Source of the DNA: Lachnospiraceae bacterium
GTDB lineage: Bacteria > Bacillota > Clostridia > Lachnospirales > Lachnospiraceae
Length of the DNA stretch: 64,000 bases
Direction of reading: 5' to 3'
Assembly: GCA_014804485.1 (NCBI GenBank)
Contig: JAAUZT010000001.1
Span: 28,075 to 92,074, forward strand
The notes beneath the pieces are model-generated. The model saw only the letters and a program-made list of their open reading frames with translations. It had not been told where the DNA came from and did not search any database. The position numbers were made by a program, and so were the translations under genes. Shown here one piece after another: positions 9,098 to 17,777 of the stretch (the stretch's first letter is position 1; each line of letters opens with the position of its first letter).

Positions 9098-9575
9098 CTA
9101 AGAAGCCAGCTGGGATTCAGAAATGATCCCTTCGGTGATAAGCAGCTTCTTAGCCTGCTTGATAGCCTTTTCCTTCTGCTTTTCTTTTAAAGGTTCAGGC
9201 ATATCAATCTTGTATAAATCGGTTGGATTCCATACTTCACCGGTAGACAGCATCTGGTAAATGGCAGTAAGAATCATCCGGGCAATTGCAATAATGGATC
9301 GTTTTTTGCCACGGCGCTTCATAATGCGTTCATATTTCTGCTTGTAGTAAGGCGATTTATCAGATTTCACGGCTGCATGGGCAGCTTGTACCAATGCAGG
9401 TTTGAGGTAGACACCGGCACGTGTTATTCTGACAGATTTTTTCTTACCAGCGAATTCATTGTTGCCGGGGGGTTAATCCCGCCCAGCAGCATAAGCGTTT
9501 GGAATTGGAAAAGGGAGTCATATCAGTACCAATTTCGGAGATAACAGTGATCGCACTGGTACGGTCAACACCCGG
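9098..9575 (-). mobile_element. IS110-family transposase remnant (5'-truncated, frameshifted)
   Basis: PGVDRTSAITVISEIGTDMTPFSNSKRLCCWAGI... then ALVQAAHAAVKSDKSPYYKQKYERIMKRRGKKRSIIAIARMILTAIYQMLSTGEVW, the C-terminal transposase domain in two frames. Homology ends abruptly near 9575. Confidence 0.8.
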
Positions 9576-9786
9576 AAGACAATATATTGAAAAATGGTTT
9601 TCGAATGAAGGAACTCGTAATGATGTTGTTTCTAAAGACGAGTATTCATTAATTCATTTTGATGTTGGGTTTACGCCAGAGCATATCCGTAAAGTTATCA
9701 AATGGTTATTTATCGAACAAGACATTGCCTATTGGAGTAATTCAGGAAGAAATATGACATGGGGACTTGTTCCAAACAAATATTAG
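9576..9786 (+). pseudogene. 3' end of an unidentified plus-strand gene fused to the IS110 relic
   Basis: RQYIEKWFSNEGTRNDVVSKDEYSLIHFDVGFTPEHIRKVIKWLFIEQDIAYWSNSGRNMTWGLVPNKY*; upstream sequence of the same ORF is antisense IS110. Confidence 0.45.
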
Positions 9787-9828
9787 ATTATACTTTTAAA
9801 TTAATTTTAATCAACAGGAGGAATTATT

Positions 9829-10086
9829 ATGATTTACACATTACCTTTACGTCTTGAAAATGGACAAGTATTTACATCTTTACCAACACAATCTGTTAAC
9901 TTTTCTAAAACAAGTGGTTACGATGGTAAAAACCTTCGAGTAACCAATATTGTTGGATTCTCTAATGGTGATTTTTTAAAGGAATGTCCTAATTGTGGAA
10001 AAATCAAACCATCGGAAGCCTTTGGACTAAGGGAAACCGTTGACCGCGACCAAAGCAACTGTAAAGATTGCAGGGGTAAATACTAA
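9829..10086 (+). CDS. Small hypothetical protein with CxxC...CxxC zinc-binding-like C-terminus
   Basis: ECPNCGKIKPSEAFGLRETVDRDQSNCKDCRGKY; RBS AGGAGG about 8 nt before ATG. Confidence 0.55.
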   Translation: MIYTLPLRLENGQVFTSLPTQSVNFSKTSGYDGKNLRVTNIVGFSNGDFLKECPNCGKIKPSEAFGLRETVDRDQSNCKDCRGKY

Positions 10087-10199
10087 TTCAATCCACCAAA
10101 AGCCACAATCCCGCTAGTTTTACTACCACTTATCTTTGCGATACATTCAAGCCCTATTTTTACAAAATCATTAAATGAAAAAATTGGTTAATATATAGC

Positions 10200-11006
10200 T
10201 CACTCCCCCTGGCATCCTTTCACCCCACATTTTATTAATCTGTTCTTGGACAACTCAATATACTCTTCACAATTATCTATTCCTATATATTTACGACCCA
10301 ATTGTTTCGCAGCCACGCCGGTTGTTGAACTACCACAAAACGGATCTAAAATCACATCACCTTCATTCGTTGACGCAAGAATGATTCTCTCTAATAAATA
10401 CACTGGTTTTTGTGTTGGATGCTTACCTTCTGTCTTTTCTGCCTTTTTTGTTAATGGGCCTTCCCAAACATCCTTCATTTGCTTGCCGCCATTCAATTCT
10501 TTCATTAGTTGGTAATTAAATAAATGCTTTGATTTTTTATCAGCCTTCTGTGCCCACAGAACCGTTTCAGTGCTATGCGTAAAACATCTGCAAGCCAGAT
10601 TGGGGGGTGGATTTGTTTTTTGCCACGTAATATTATTAATAATCTTGAAACCTTCCTGCTCCAAAGCCATACCAATACTATAAATATTATGGAGTGTACC
10701 ACTTATCCAAATGCTACCATTTTGCTTAATTACTTTCTTACACAAACGAATCCAACGTCGATTAAAATTATGTTTTTCTTCCAGGGAATCAACCTTATCC
10801 CATTTTCCTTTATTTACCGAAACCATTCTGCCAGCCTGGCATGTAATTCCATCATTACTAAGAAAGTATGGTGGATCCGCAAAAACCATATCAACGCTCT
10901 CTGCCTTCATAGCTTCCAGCGCCTTAAATGTATCTTCACATATCAATATCTCTGCGTCTGCTTCATAGAAAGGATTGATAGATTTTGCGAAATATTCTTC
11001 CATCAC
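10200..11006 (-). CDS. DpnA-like site-specific DNA methyltransferase
   Basis: ADPPYFLS catalytic motif, HPTQKP, LDPFCGSSTTGVAAKQLGRKYIGID (SAM motif). Adjacent to a Dam/DpnM-type MTase. Confidence 0.85.
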   Translation of the reverse strand: MMEEYFAKSINPFYEADAEILICEDTFKALEAMKAESVDMVFADPPYFLSNDGITCQAGRMVSVNKGKWDKVDSLEEKHNFNRRWIRLCKKVIKQNGSIWISGTLHNIYSIGMALEQEGFKIINNITWQKTNPPPNLACRCFTHSTETVLWAQKADKKSKHLFNYQLMKELNGGKQMKDVWEGPLTKKAEKTEGKHPTQKPVYLLERIILASTNEGDVILDPFCGSSTTGVAAKQLGRKYIGIDNCEEYIELSKNRLIKCGVKGCQGE

Positions 11007-11846
11007 CTATACCTCGTAATTCGTAATAATTACTTCCTTGCCAACTCGTTTCTTGGCATCGCTATTAATGCTTCTTCTTACATCCACATTTTCGATTTTG
11101 AATCCATCATACAGTTCATAAACCAATGGCACATCATGATTGCTAAGCATAACTTTTACGCCACGATCCGCCAAACGCTTATATAATTCTGCCAGACGAA
11201 CATGGTCCTCATAAGTAAAACCATCCTTTGTATAATCTGTAAAATTAGCAGTTTCACTTACCGGAATATATGGCGAATCAAAATACACAAAATCTCCTGC
11301 CTGGGCTGAATCACATGTAATTTCAAAATCTTGGCAAAGAATATCGACATTTGAATTTTTCAGAAAATAACCGATACTCATAAGATTTGCTTCATCAATT
11401 GAATTGCCAGTCTGCTTATTATTGTATGGCACATTGAATAATCCCTTGCCATTAACTCTATACAAACCATTAAAACAATGCTTGTTAATCCATATCATCA
11501 ACGCTGCACATTCTGCATCTAATTCATGCGCTTGTATTTTTTTATTGTAGGCCTCTCTCGTCACAAGATAATAATCTTTATCACAAATTCCCTCATCAAG
11601 TCTTTTTACCTCTCTAATAACAGCACGCGGATCAGCCTTTAACTGAAGGTATATATTTATAAGTTGCTCATTAACATCACTTATAATTGCCTTTTTAGGC
11701 CTTTCATTTAATAACAAAGCCCCGCCACCAATAAAAGGTTCATAATATGTTCCATAGCTATTTGGAACTCTATTATGCAGCTTATCCAGCAACTGATTCT
11801 TTCCTCCGGCCCATTTTACAAAAGGTCCCATTTTTTTAAATGCCAT
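11007..11846 (-). CDS. DpnM/Dam-type adenine DNA methyltransferase (D12 class)
   Basis: FVKWAGGKNQLL, YYEPFIGGGALL, YFDSPYIPVSETANFTDYTKDGF, LSNHD; matches D12-class Dam architecture, but motif IV reads DSPY. Confidence 0.85.
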   Translation of the reverse strand: MAFKKMGPFVKWAGGKNQLLDKLHNRVPNSYGTYYEPFIGGGALLLNERPKKAIISDVNEQLINIYLQLKADPRAVIREVKRLDEGICDKDYYLVTREAYNKKIQAHELDAECAALMIWINKHCFNGLYRVNGKGLFNVPYNNKQTGNSIDEANLMSIGYFLKNSNVDILCQDFEITCDSAQAGDFVYFDSPYIPVSETANFTDYTKDGFTYEDHVRLAELYKRLADRGVKVMLSNHDVPLVYELYDGFKIENVDVRRSINSDAKKRVGKEVIITNYEV

Positions 11847-11861
11847 ATAAACATCTCACTT

Positions 11862-11981
11862 TCACATTTTTCCCGGCTCAGCATAATCAGCATTTTCAAC
11901 ACAAACACAAAAATCAAATCCATTGTACAGATTTGCCGGCCTTTGAAGATATACTCGGCCACCGTATCTATTAGTAGCCAT
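11862..11981 (-). CDS. 39-aa ORF in the R-M operon, possibly a truncated gene
   Basis: MATNRYGGRVYLQRPANLYNGFDFCVCVENADYAEPGKM*, between the hypothetical gene and dpnM-like gene on the same strand. Confidence 0.35.
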   Translation of the reverse strand: MATNRYGGRVYLQRPANLYNGFDFCVCVENADYAEPGKM

Positions 11982-11983
11982 TC

Positions 11984-12499
11984 TCAAAATCCCCTCTCAC
12001 AACACAATGCGTCTATTTCTTTCCAGCCCATTCTTTTCATAAACACAACTGCATTGTCTACATCTCTCCCGCCAAACAATATCTCATATGCTGCAAGTCG
12101 TTTGATTTTTCTACCAAGTTTTGTGTTTGGATAATTCTCTTCTGAAGTCATGGCCATGTAAAACGTTGTAAATAATTTATCCACCTCCAAAGGATCACCA
12201 TATGTTTTCGCCATCTGTGTAATATGTTTTAATACGTTTTCATCAATATCTCTTGTCGTTGAATCATAAATATCAACAAAGTCTCTATATACGCGTTCAG
12301 CTCCATATTCATCGGCTAATGCTTTCAGCTCATTAAAATAATCCCTGTCCAAAGGAGGTCTACGTACACCATCTGGATTTGTCATATATACACACCAGGA
12401 ATCTATCTTTCCTCTGTCATATTCCAAAAAAGAACCGTCCGGAAACTCTTTAACTAACCTTCCCATTTCACACCTCCGTACATTATTCAAAATCATCAC
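11984..12499 (-). CDS. Hypothetical protein embedded in the R-M operon
   Basis: Good coding ORF (MGRLVKEFPDGSFLEYDRGKIDSWCVYMTNPDG...MKRMGWKEIDALCCERGF), same strand as MTases. Confidence 0.65.
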   Translation of the reverse strand: MMILNNVRRCEMGRLVKEFPDGSFLEYDRGKIDSWCVYMTNPDGVRRPPLDRDYFNELKALADEYGAERVYRDFVDIYDSTTRDIDENVLKHITQMAKTYGDPLEVDKLFTTFYMAMTSEENYPNTKLGRKIKRLAAYEILFGGRDVDNAVVFMKRMGWKEIDALCCERGF

Positions 12500-12592
12500 T
12501 CGAAAAGAACTTGAATTTATTGTTCTTTTTACATAGCTCTATGATTCTATTTTCAACTGCATTATTTTTCATATTTAATAAACCCAAATTAT

Positions 12593-13039
12593 TTATACGC
12601 TGTTTATACGCTTGATATCATATACAAATTGCTTCTGAAAATAAAAAGCGTGATTCTTATCTGAAACCTCTCTCCCATAGATATTAGAATAAATCGGATG
12701 ATATGGCATCGAATCTTTACTTCTCACCTGAATATGCTTACCGTTCGAAGTGTGCACAAACCCATCATAACGAATCAGCTCATCAATTACACTGCTAATC
12801 TGCGTAATAAATACTGTCTCCTTTGGATTCCCTCTAGAATCACATTTATTTGTTTTTAGTTCTCCATCTTCAAAATCCAAACTTGTACTTGATAAATTCA
12901 TACCTAGAGCAAGCTCTAATAACTGTCCTGTTTTTCCTTTATTGATAATGATCCAATCCATATCAGACGAAGAGAAAAGTTTTCCGAATCTAATATTGGC
13001 TAAAGAATTAAACTTTTCGCATGCTTCCTGTAACCTCAT
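12593..13039 (-). CDS. MutH/Sau3AI-family endonuclease, apparently internally deleted
   Basis: NKGKTGQLLELALG, LDFEDGELKTNKCDSRGNPKETVF, GKHIQVRSK and HAFYFQKQF line up in order with recalled E. coli MutH segments (DKGWIGVLLEIWLG, QDFAALGVELKT, DSLGRPLETTF, GEYLQIR, GFYLKKNF). Confidence 0.75.
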   Translation of the reverse strand: MRLQEACEKFNSLANIRFGKLFSSSDMDWIIINKGKTGQLLELALGMNLSSTSLDFEDGELKTNKCDSRGNPKETVFITQISSVIDELIRYDGFVHTSNGKHIQVRSKDSMPYHPIYSNIYGREVSDKNHAFYFQKQFVYDIKRINSV

Positions 13040-13063
13040 TCACTTTCCTCCATAACGTAAAAC

Positions 13064-13093
13064 AGACTGTATTTAGTCGCCCAAATACAGTCT
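13064..13093. promoter_or_regulatory. Perfect 11-bp inverted repeat just downstream of a TATAAT in the R-M leader
   Basis: AGACTGTATTT-agtcgccc-AAATACAGTCT. On the minus strand TATAAT is followed within about 3 nt by the palindrome, then the nuclease ATG. Confidence 0.55.
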
Positions 13094-13149
13094 ATATTAT
13101 ATCACGCACATATAAAAATGTATATATCGCCGTTTTTTGCCGTCAACCG

Positions 13150-13317
13150 GCTTGGAGCGTCATGATCCACATTCCCGAAGATATGTGCCTAAAAGACGCA
13201 TGGGACGGCGAAGTTGAGATCCATCAGAATGTAAACTCGGGCAGCGTGAAATCGGACTTTATCATGTACATTCCTTCAAAAGCCGAAGACTACTATCTGC
13301 ACTTTCGTCAAACATAA
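13150..13317 (+). pseudogene. 3' remnant of a plus-strand gene
   Basis: WSVMIHIPEDMCLKDAWDGEVEIHQNVNSGSVKSDFIMYIPSKAEDYYLHFRQT* looks coding but has no 5' part. Confidence 0.4.
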
Positions 13318-15131
13318 TACTGCGCCTGTGCATTCCAAAGCTGTTTGTATAATCCATCCTGCTTCTCAAGTTCATCATGTGATCCATGTTGAACCACATT
13401 TCCGTCGTCAAAAACAAGAATGTCCTCGCAGAACCTGCAGGAAGCCAGACGATGAGAAATATAAATTGCAGTTTTCTTTCCGACCATCTTATCAAATCCT
13501 TCAAATATCTCCGCCTCGGCCTCTGGGTCAAGCGCAGCTGTCGGTTCATCCATAATAACAAAAGACGCATCTTTATAAACCGCTCTTGCAATGGCAAGCT
13601 TCTGCTTCTCGCCGCCCGAAAAAGAAACACCTTCTTCATCATAGTCTTTTCCGACACATGTACTAAGACCGCTTTCCAGCGTTTCAAGTCTTTCCCCGAG
13701 CCCTGCCTTATTCATGGCATCTATGACCAGCGCTTCATCCACTTTACTTCCTGCTGCCACATTCTCGCCAACCGGAAATGCAAATATTTGAAAATCCTGA
13801 AATACAACAGCGAAGAGATTGCAATATTCTTTGTAATCATATTTTCTGATATCAATGCCGTTCACTTTAATGCACCCGTCTGTCACATCGTATAAGCGGC
13901 ATAACAGCTTTATAAATGTTGTTTTTCCCGAACCGTTCTTACCCACGATTGCCATTCTTTCTCCTATGACAAACTTTAAGTTGATATTTTTTAATGCATA
14001 AGTATCAGACCCAGGATACTTGAAGGATACATTGACGAATTCCACAGAAAACTTATTGTCACGGCGTTTTTCCACAGGAATCGTCCCGTCATATTTTCTT
14101 TTTCCAAGCTCTATAAACTCTCTATAGTCCTCTGCATACATGGCTGCCGACTTCAGATGTCCGATTGCCGTAGAAAAAGAATTAATAGAAGAAATAAAGT
14201 GTTCCATGCTGGAAGCATAAGTAACCATATTTCCTATAGTGATTGCTCCCGCATATGCCCTTAGGCCGGCAAACAGATAAATAAACAGGCTGCTAAGTCC
14301 GAAAATCACCTTCTGCAAGAAATTTCTGCGCACGTAGATGTTATTCTGCTGCTTTTCATTTTCCTGAATCATTCCGAAAAGATTTCCCACATCATTATTA
14401 ATCACATTTTCAAAATTCATCACCCGTATGTCCTTCTGCGGCTCTACACCGGATAATAAATCCATATAATACATCTTTTTGTTATATGCCGCGGAGCTGT
14501 CAAAAAATTTCTGCATAGCTTTTCGTGTGCCCCCGACACTTATCCTGCAATTAAAAAATGCTAAAATTCCCAATAATACAAGTATGAAAACAGAGCACCA
14601 CGCTGAACTGGCAAAAGAATTTCTTTCATTATGAACTGTTTTAAACATGGGCACTACAATACAAATAGAGATGATAATGGATAACCCGTGTTTTAACATA
14701 AAATACACTCCCATCATCAACCAGCCGCCCACTCCGTAAAATGATTTCTGAAAAGAACGGAAACGAATATCTCTGGCATGCGCATCTTCCAAATACTCAT
14801 AATCCATAGTCAGCGCCTTTAGATTTAAATCCCTGCTGGCAAATTCCTTAGGATAATTTATCATTTTTTTACTGAAACTTTCATTTAATCGGCACTGCAA
14901 AACCTCTAAAACAAACTTCGCTCCCATAATGGTTCCGATCATCAGTAATATACCTTTTAAGTCCATACCGCCAAAAGCCGCATCTACGATCATTCCCAGC
15001 AGAACCATAAAAATATAGGGATTCACGGCTTCTAAGACGGCGTTTCCCACACCAATATAAAAGGTTTTCTTTTCCTGTCGATAAACGGCTTTCAACAAAA
15101 ACCACAGATTTTCAAAATCTTTCTTCTTCAT
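13308..15131 (-). CDS. ABC transporter, fused permease/ATPase
   Basis: Six-helix N-terminus, Walker A GKNGSGKTTF, signature SFSGGEKQKLAIAR, Walker B FVIMDEPTAALD. Confidence 0.92.
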   Translation of the reverse strand: MKKKDFENLWFLLKAVYRQEKKTFYIGVGNAVLEAVNPYIFMVLLGMIVDAAFGGMDLKGILLMIGTIMGAKFVLEVLQCRLNESFSKKMINYPKEFASRDLNLKALTMDYEYLEDAHARDIRFRSFQKSFYGVGGWLMMGVYFMLKHGLSIIISICIVVPMFKTVHNERNSFASSAWCSVFILVLLGILAFFNCRISVGGTRKAMQKFFDSSAAYNKKMYYMDLLSGVEPQKDIRVMNFENVINNDVGNLFGMIQENEKQQNNIYVRRNFLQKVIFGLSSLFIYLFAGLRAYAGAITIGNMVTYASSMEHFISSINSFSTAIGHLKSAAMYAEDYREFIELGKRKYDGTIPVEKRRDNKFSVEFVNVSFKYPGSDTYALKNINLKFVIGERMAIVGKNGSGKTTFIKLLCRLYDVTDGCIKVNGIDIRKYDYKEYCNLFAVVFQDFQIFAFPVGENVAAGSKVDEALVIDAMNKAGLGERLETLESGLSTCVGKDYDEEGVSFSGGEKQKLAIARAVYKDASFVIMDEPTAALDPEAEAEIFEGFDKMVGKKTAIYISHRLASCRFCEDILVFDDGNVVQHGSHDELEKQDGLYKQLWNAQAQYYV

Positions 15132-16927
15132 TATCCGACCTCCCCTTCCCGATAATATTTACTCTGCATTTCAAAGAGCTCTGCATAGCGGCCGTTCTTT
15201 AATATAAGCTCCTCATGAGTACCCTCTTCGATAATATGAGCCCCTTCCAGTAACGCAATCCTGTCACAGAATCTGGTACTGGATAAGCGATGGGATATAA
15301 AGACGACGGTGCGGTTCTTAGCCGCCTCTCCATATTTAAGATACAACTCGTTTTCCGCAATCGGGTCCAAAGCAGCCGTTGGCTCGTCCAGAATCATGAG
15401 CGGTGCCTTTTTATACAATGCTCTCGCAAACAGCAATTTCTGTTTTTCGCCGCCGGAAATATCCGTTGCATTCTCATTTGCCTCCCGGACCATTTTTGTT
15501 TCTCCGCCCTGTGGAAAGCTTTCGTATCGCTCTTCAAATCCTGACAGCTCCAAAACATACTTAAGTCTCTTTGTATCTGTCTGCTCTTGCGCAGAACCTG
15601 TCAGATTCTCGTCAACCGTTACCGGAAACAGCATAGAATCCTGAAACAGTGCGGATACAAGACTCACATACTCATCTCTGTCATATTCGCTCTGCGGTAT
15701 TCCATTCACGAAAATTTCACCTTTTGTCGGTTTATAAAAACCGCACAGTAATTTTACAAAGGTTGTTTTACCTGCGCCGTTTAATCCTATTAACGCAAGC
15801 TTTTCATTGGAATGAATCGTAATATTAATATTACTTAACACCTCCGCATCTTCATCCGGATATCGGAAAGAAACATCCTTAAATGTAACCTCCGCACCCT
15901 TACTCCTATCAGTATGAAAAAATTCCTTTTCTTCCTTTTCCGGCAGATCCAGCAGTTTTCTGATATAAGTAAGAAATGCATGGATACTATTGAGATTCTG
16001 TACCATATAGACCAATGTAGAAAAGTTGCTCAAAAAGGTCCTGACAAGTCCCACTGAAAAAACAAACTCAGAAACAGATAATCTCCCCTCTGACAGCAAA
16101 TATGTCAGGTATCCATAAGAAAACAATTCCGCAATAAATCCGAATCCTAACTCCTTAAATTTTCTAAAAAAATACTGTGTATGTATTTTCCCGTAGATAC
16201 GATCCATGCCGGAAATGGCAGCATCATACTTTTCTAAAAACCAATCCTGCATCTGATAAATACGGATATCTTTTCCGTCACTTCTCTCCATCGCATGACG
16301 ACTGATATATGATACGGCTTTTGTATACCTGGAAAGTTCCTCATGATTTTTACCATGTACATCTCTCACCTGTTTCAGCAGGAAAGCATTGACTCCTATT
16401 GTTACAATGAGCATCAATACCAGAACCCAATTGACCCGGCAAAGCAATACCCCATATAAAACCGAACTGAAAACAGAAACAATAAGTACCGGCATAGACG
16501 TTACAGACCAGCGGATTACAAATTCATTTCGAAGCGTATCCCAGACATTTCCCACCAGCTTACGGACATCCTTACTTTCCAACAGATCATAATCAATCTT
16601 CATAATCTTTTCAAATGACAACTTGTCATAATACAGAGTCAATGACAATCCGTTACGGTACAAATATTGTGTCATACCGGTATCAATTACATTACTGATC
16701 AGCATTCCCAATGAAACGATGATAATACTCGCCATCAGCGCCTTCAGTGATACTCCGCCCTGCAGTTCGGAAACAATTAACGAGGGTAACCATATTCCGA
16801 GAAATGTTGCCGCCATATTGGGAACCACATCCAAAAACTGGAAATAACATACCCACTTGTTCCACTGCTTTGCACTTTTTAAATGAAATATTATATTTCT
16901 TCCTAATGAATATTTTTTATGATTCAT
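15131..16927 (-). CDS. ABC transporter, fused permease/ATPase
   Basis: Walker A GLNGAGKTTF, signature DISGGEKQKLLFAR, Walker B LMILDEPTAALD; overlaps the next ABC gene. Confidence 0.92.
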   Translation of the reverse strand: MNHKKYSLGRNIIFHLKSAKQWNKWVCYFQFLDVVPNMAATFLGIWLPSLIVSELQGGVSLKALMASIIIVSLGMLISNVIDTGMTQYLYRNGLSLTLYYDKLSFEKIMKIDYDLLESKDVRKLVGNVWDTLRNEFVIRWSVTSMPVLIVSVFSSVLYGVLLCRVNWVLVLMLIVTIGVNAFLLKQVRDVHGKNHEELSRYTKAVSYISRHAMERSDGKDIRIYQMQDWFLEKYDAAISGMDRIYGKIHTQYFFRKFKELGFGFIAELFSYGYLTYLLSEGRLSVSEFVFSVGLVRTFLSNFSTLVYMVQNLNSIHAFLTYIRKLLDLPEKEEKEFFHTDRSKGAEVTFKDVSFRYPDEDAEVLSNINITIHSNEKLALIGLNGAGKTTFVKLLCGFYKPTKGEIFVNGIPQSEYDRDEYVSLVSALFQDSMLFPVTVDENLTGSAQEQTDTKRLKYVLELSGFEERYESFPQGGETKMVREANENATDISGGEKQKLLFARALYKKAPLMILDEPTAALDPIAENELYLKYGEAAKNRTVVFISHRLSSTRFCDRIALLEGAHIIEEGTHEELILKNGRYAELFEMQSKYYREGEVG

Positions 16928-17000
16928 ACGTTTCCTCTTTTCAATTTAGTTGATCCGGATACATGCAAAGCTATTCTATATTAATATTGACATAAAAAAA

Positions 17001-17040
17001 GCAATTCCGCACGAGTTGTATCTCTACGCGCATGAATTGC
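17001..17040 (-). terminator. Rho-independent terminator after the GHKL kinase gene
   Basis: GCAATTC...GAATTGC stem followed on the minus strand by TTTTTTTATG. Confidence 0.7.
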
Positions 17041-17045
17041 ATTTT

Positions 17046-17777
17046 TTATAGAAGCGGCAGCATGACCTCCGTTGCAAATACGCCTTCCTCATTCTGCCTG
17101 TTAATAAACCCACCGTATTTCGACGCGATCCTGTCAATTCGGATCAGCCCGAAACCGTGAAGCCCAACTTTTGTCGAAAGATACTGTAATCCCCTTCTCT
17201 TTGCTCTCCCATTCATGGAATTGGTAACAGAAATATATAATTGCTTTTTTACTATATCAATATAGATCCTGATAAAGCTCTCATCTTTATTTACGATCTG
17301 CATGCATGCTTCCATGGCATTATCTAAGAGATTTCCAATAAGTACAGACAGATCAATCCCGGAAAACGGAACATTCTGCGGCACAATTGCAGTTGCATCT
17401 ACATGAATTCCTTTCTCCTTTATCATGGTGAGTTTGCTGTTCAAAATGGCATCTACCATAACATTCCCTGTCTTGATAACGGTATCAACGGTAGTCAGAT
17501 CATCATTTAACATATCAAGATACTGCTTTGCTTCATCGTAACGGCTAAACTCCATATGCGCTTTTAACACTTGGATATGATTATGATAATCATGCCTCCA
17601 GCCACGCATTTTCCGGTACATAGTCTCAACCTCAGCGTAATGCTTGTCAACTAACTCATTTTGAAACCGGCTTATTTTCTGATCTACATACCATGGCATC
17701 AAAAAAATCCACAACCCGGCATTGATCAAAACTATCGTTATAATGATTATTGCTATTGTTAACCCCATGTCTTTCAC
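17046..17777 (-). CDS. GHKL-type sensor histidine kinase with a single N-terminal TM helix
   Basis: MYRKMRGWRHDYHNHIQVLKAHMEF (H-box), IDLSVLIGNLLDNAMEAC (N-box), GLHGFGLIRI (G-box). Confidence 0.85.
   Translation of the reverse strand: MKDMGLTIAIIIITIVLINAGLWIFLMPWYVDQKISRFQNELVDKHYAEVETMYRKMRGWRHDYHNHIQVLKAHMEFSRYDEAKQYLDMLNDDLTTVDTVIKTGNVMVDAILNSKLTMIKEKGIHVDATAIVPQNVPFSGIDLSVLIGNLLDNAMEACMQIVNKDESFIRIYIDIVKKQLYISVTNSMNGRAKRRGLQYLSTKVGLHGFGLIRIDRIASKYGGFINRQNEEGVFATEVMLPLL

Noticed and set aside
9499-9786. 95-aa ORF taken at face value
   Set aside because: Its first ~25 codons are antisense to the IS110 transposase; only the tail from about 9576 looks real.
10575-11186. Plus-strand 203-aa ORF opposite the MTases
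   Set aside because: Antisense shadow of strongly supported MTase genes.
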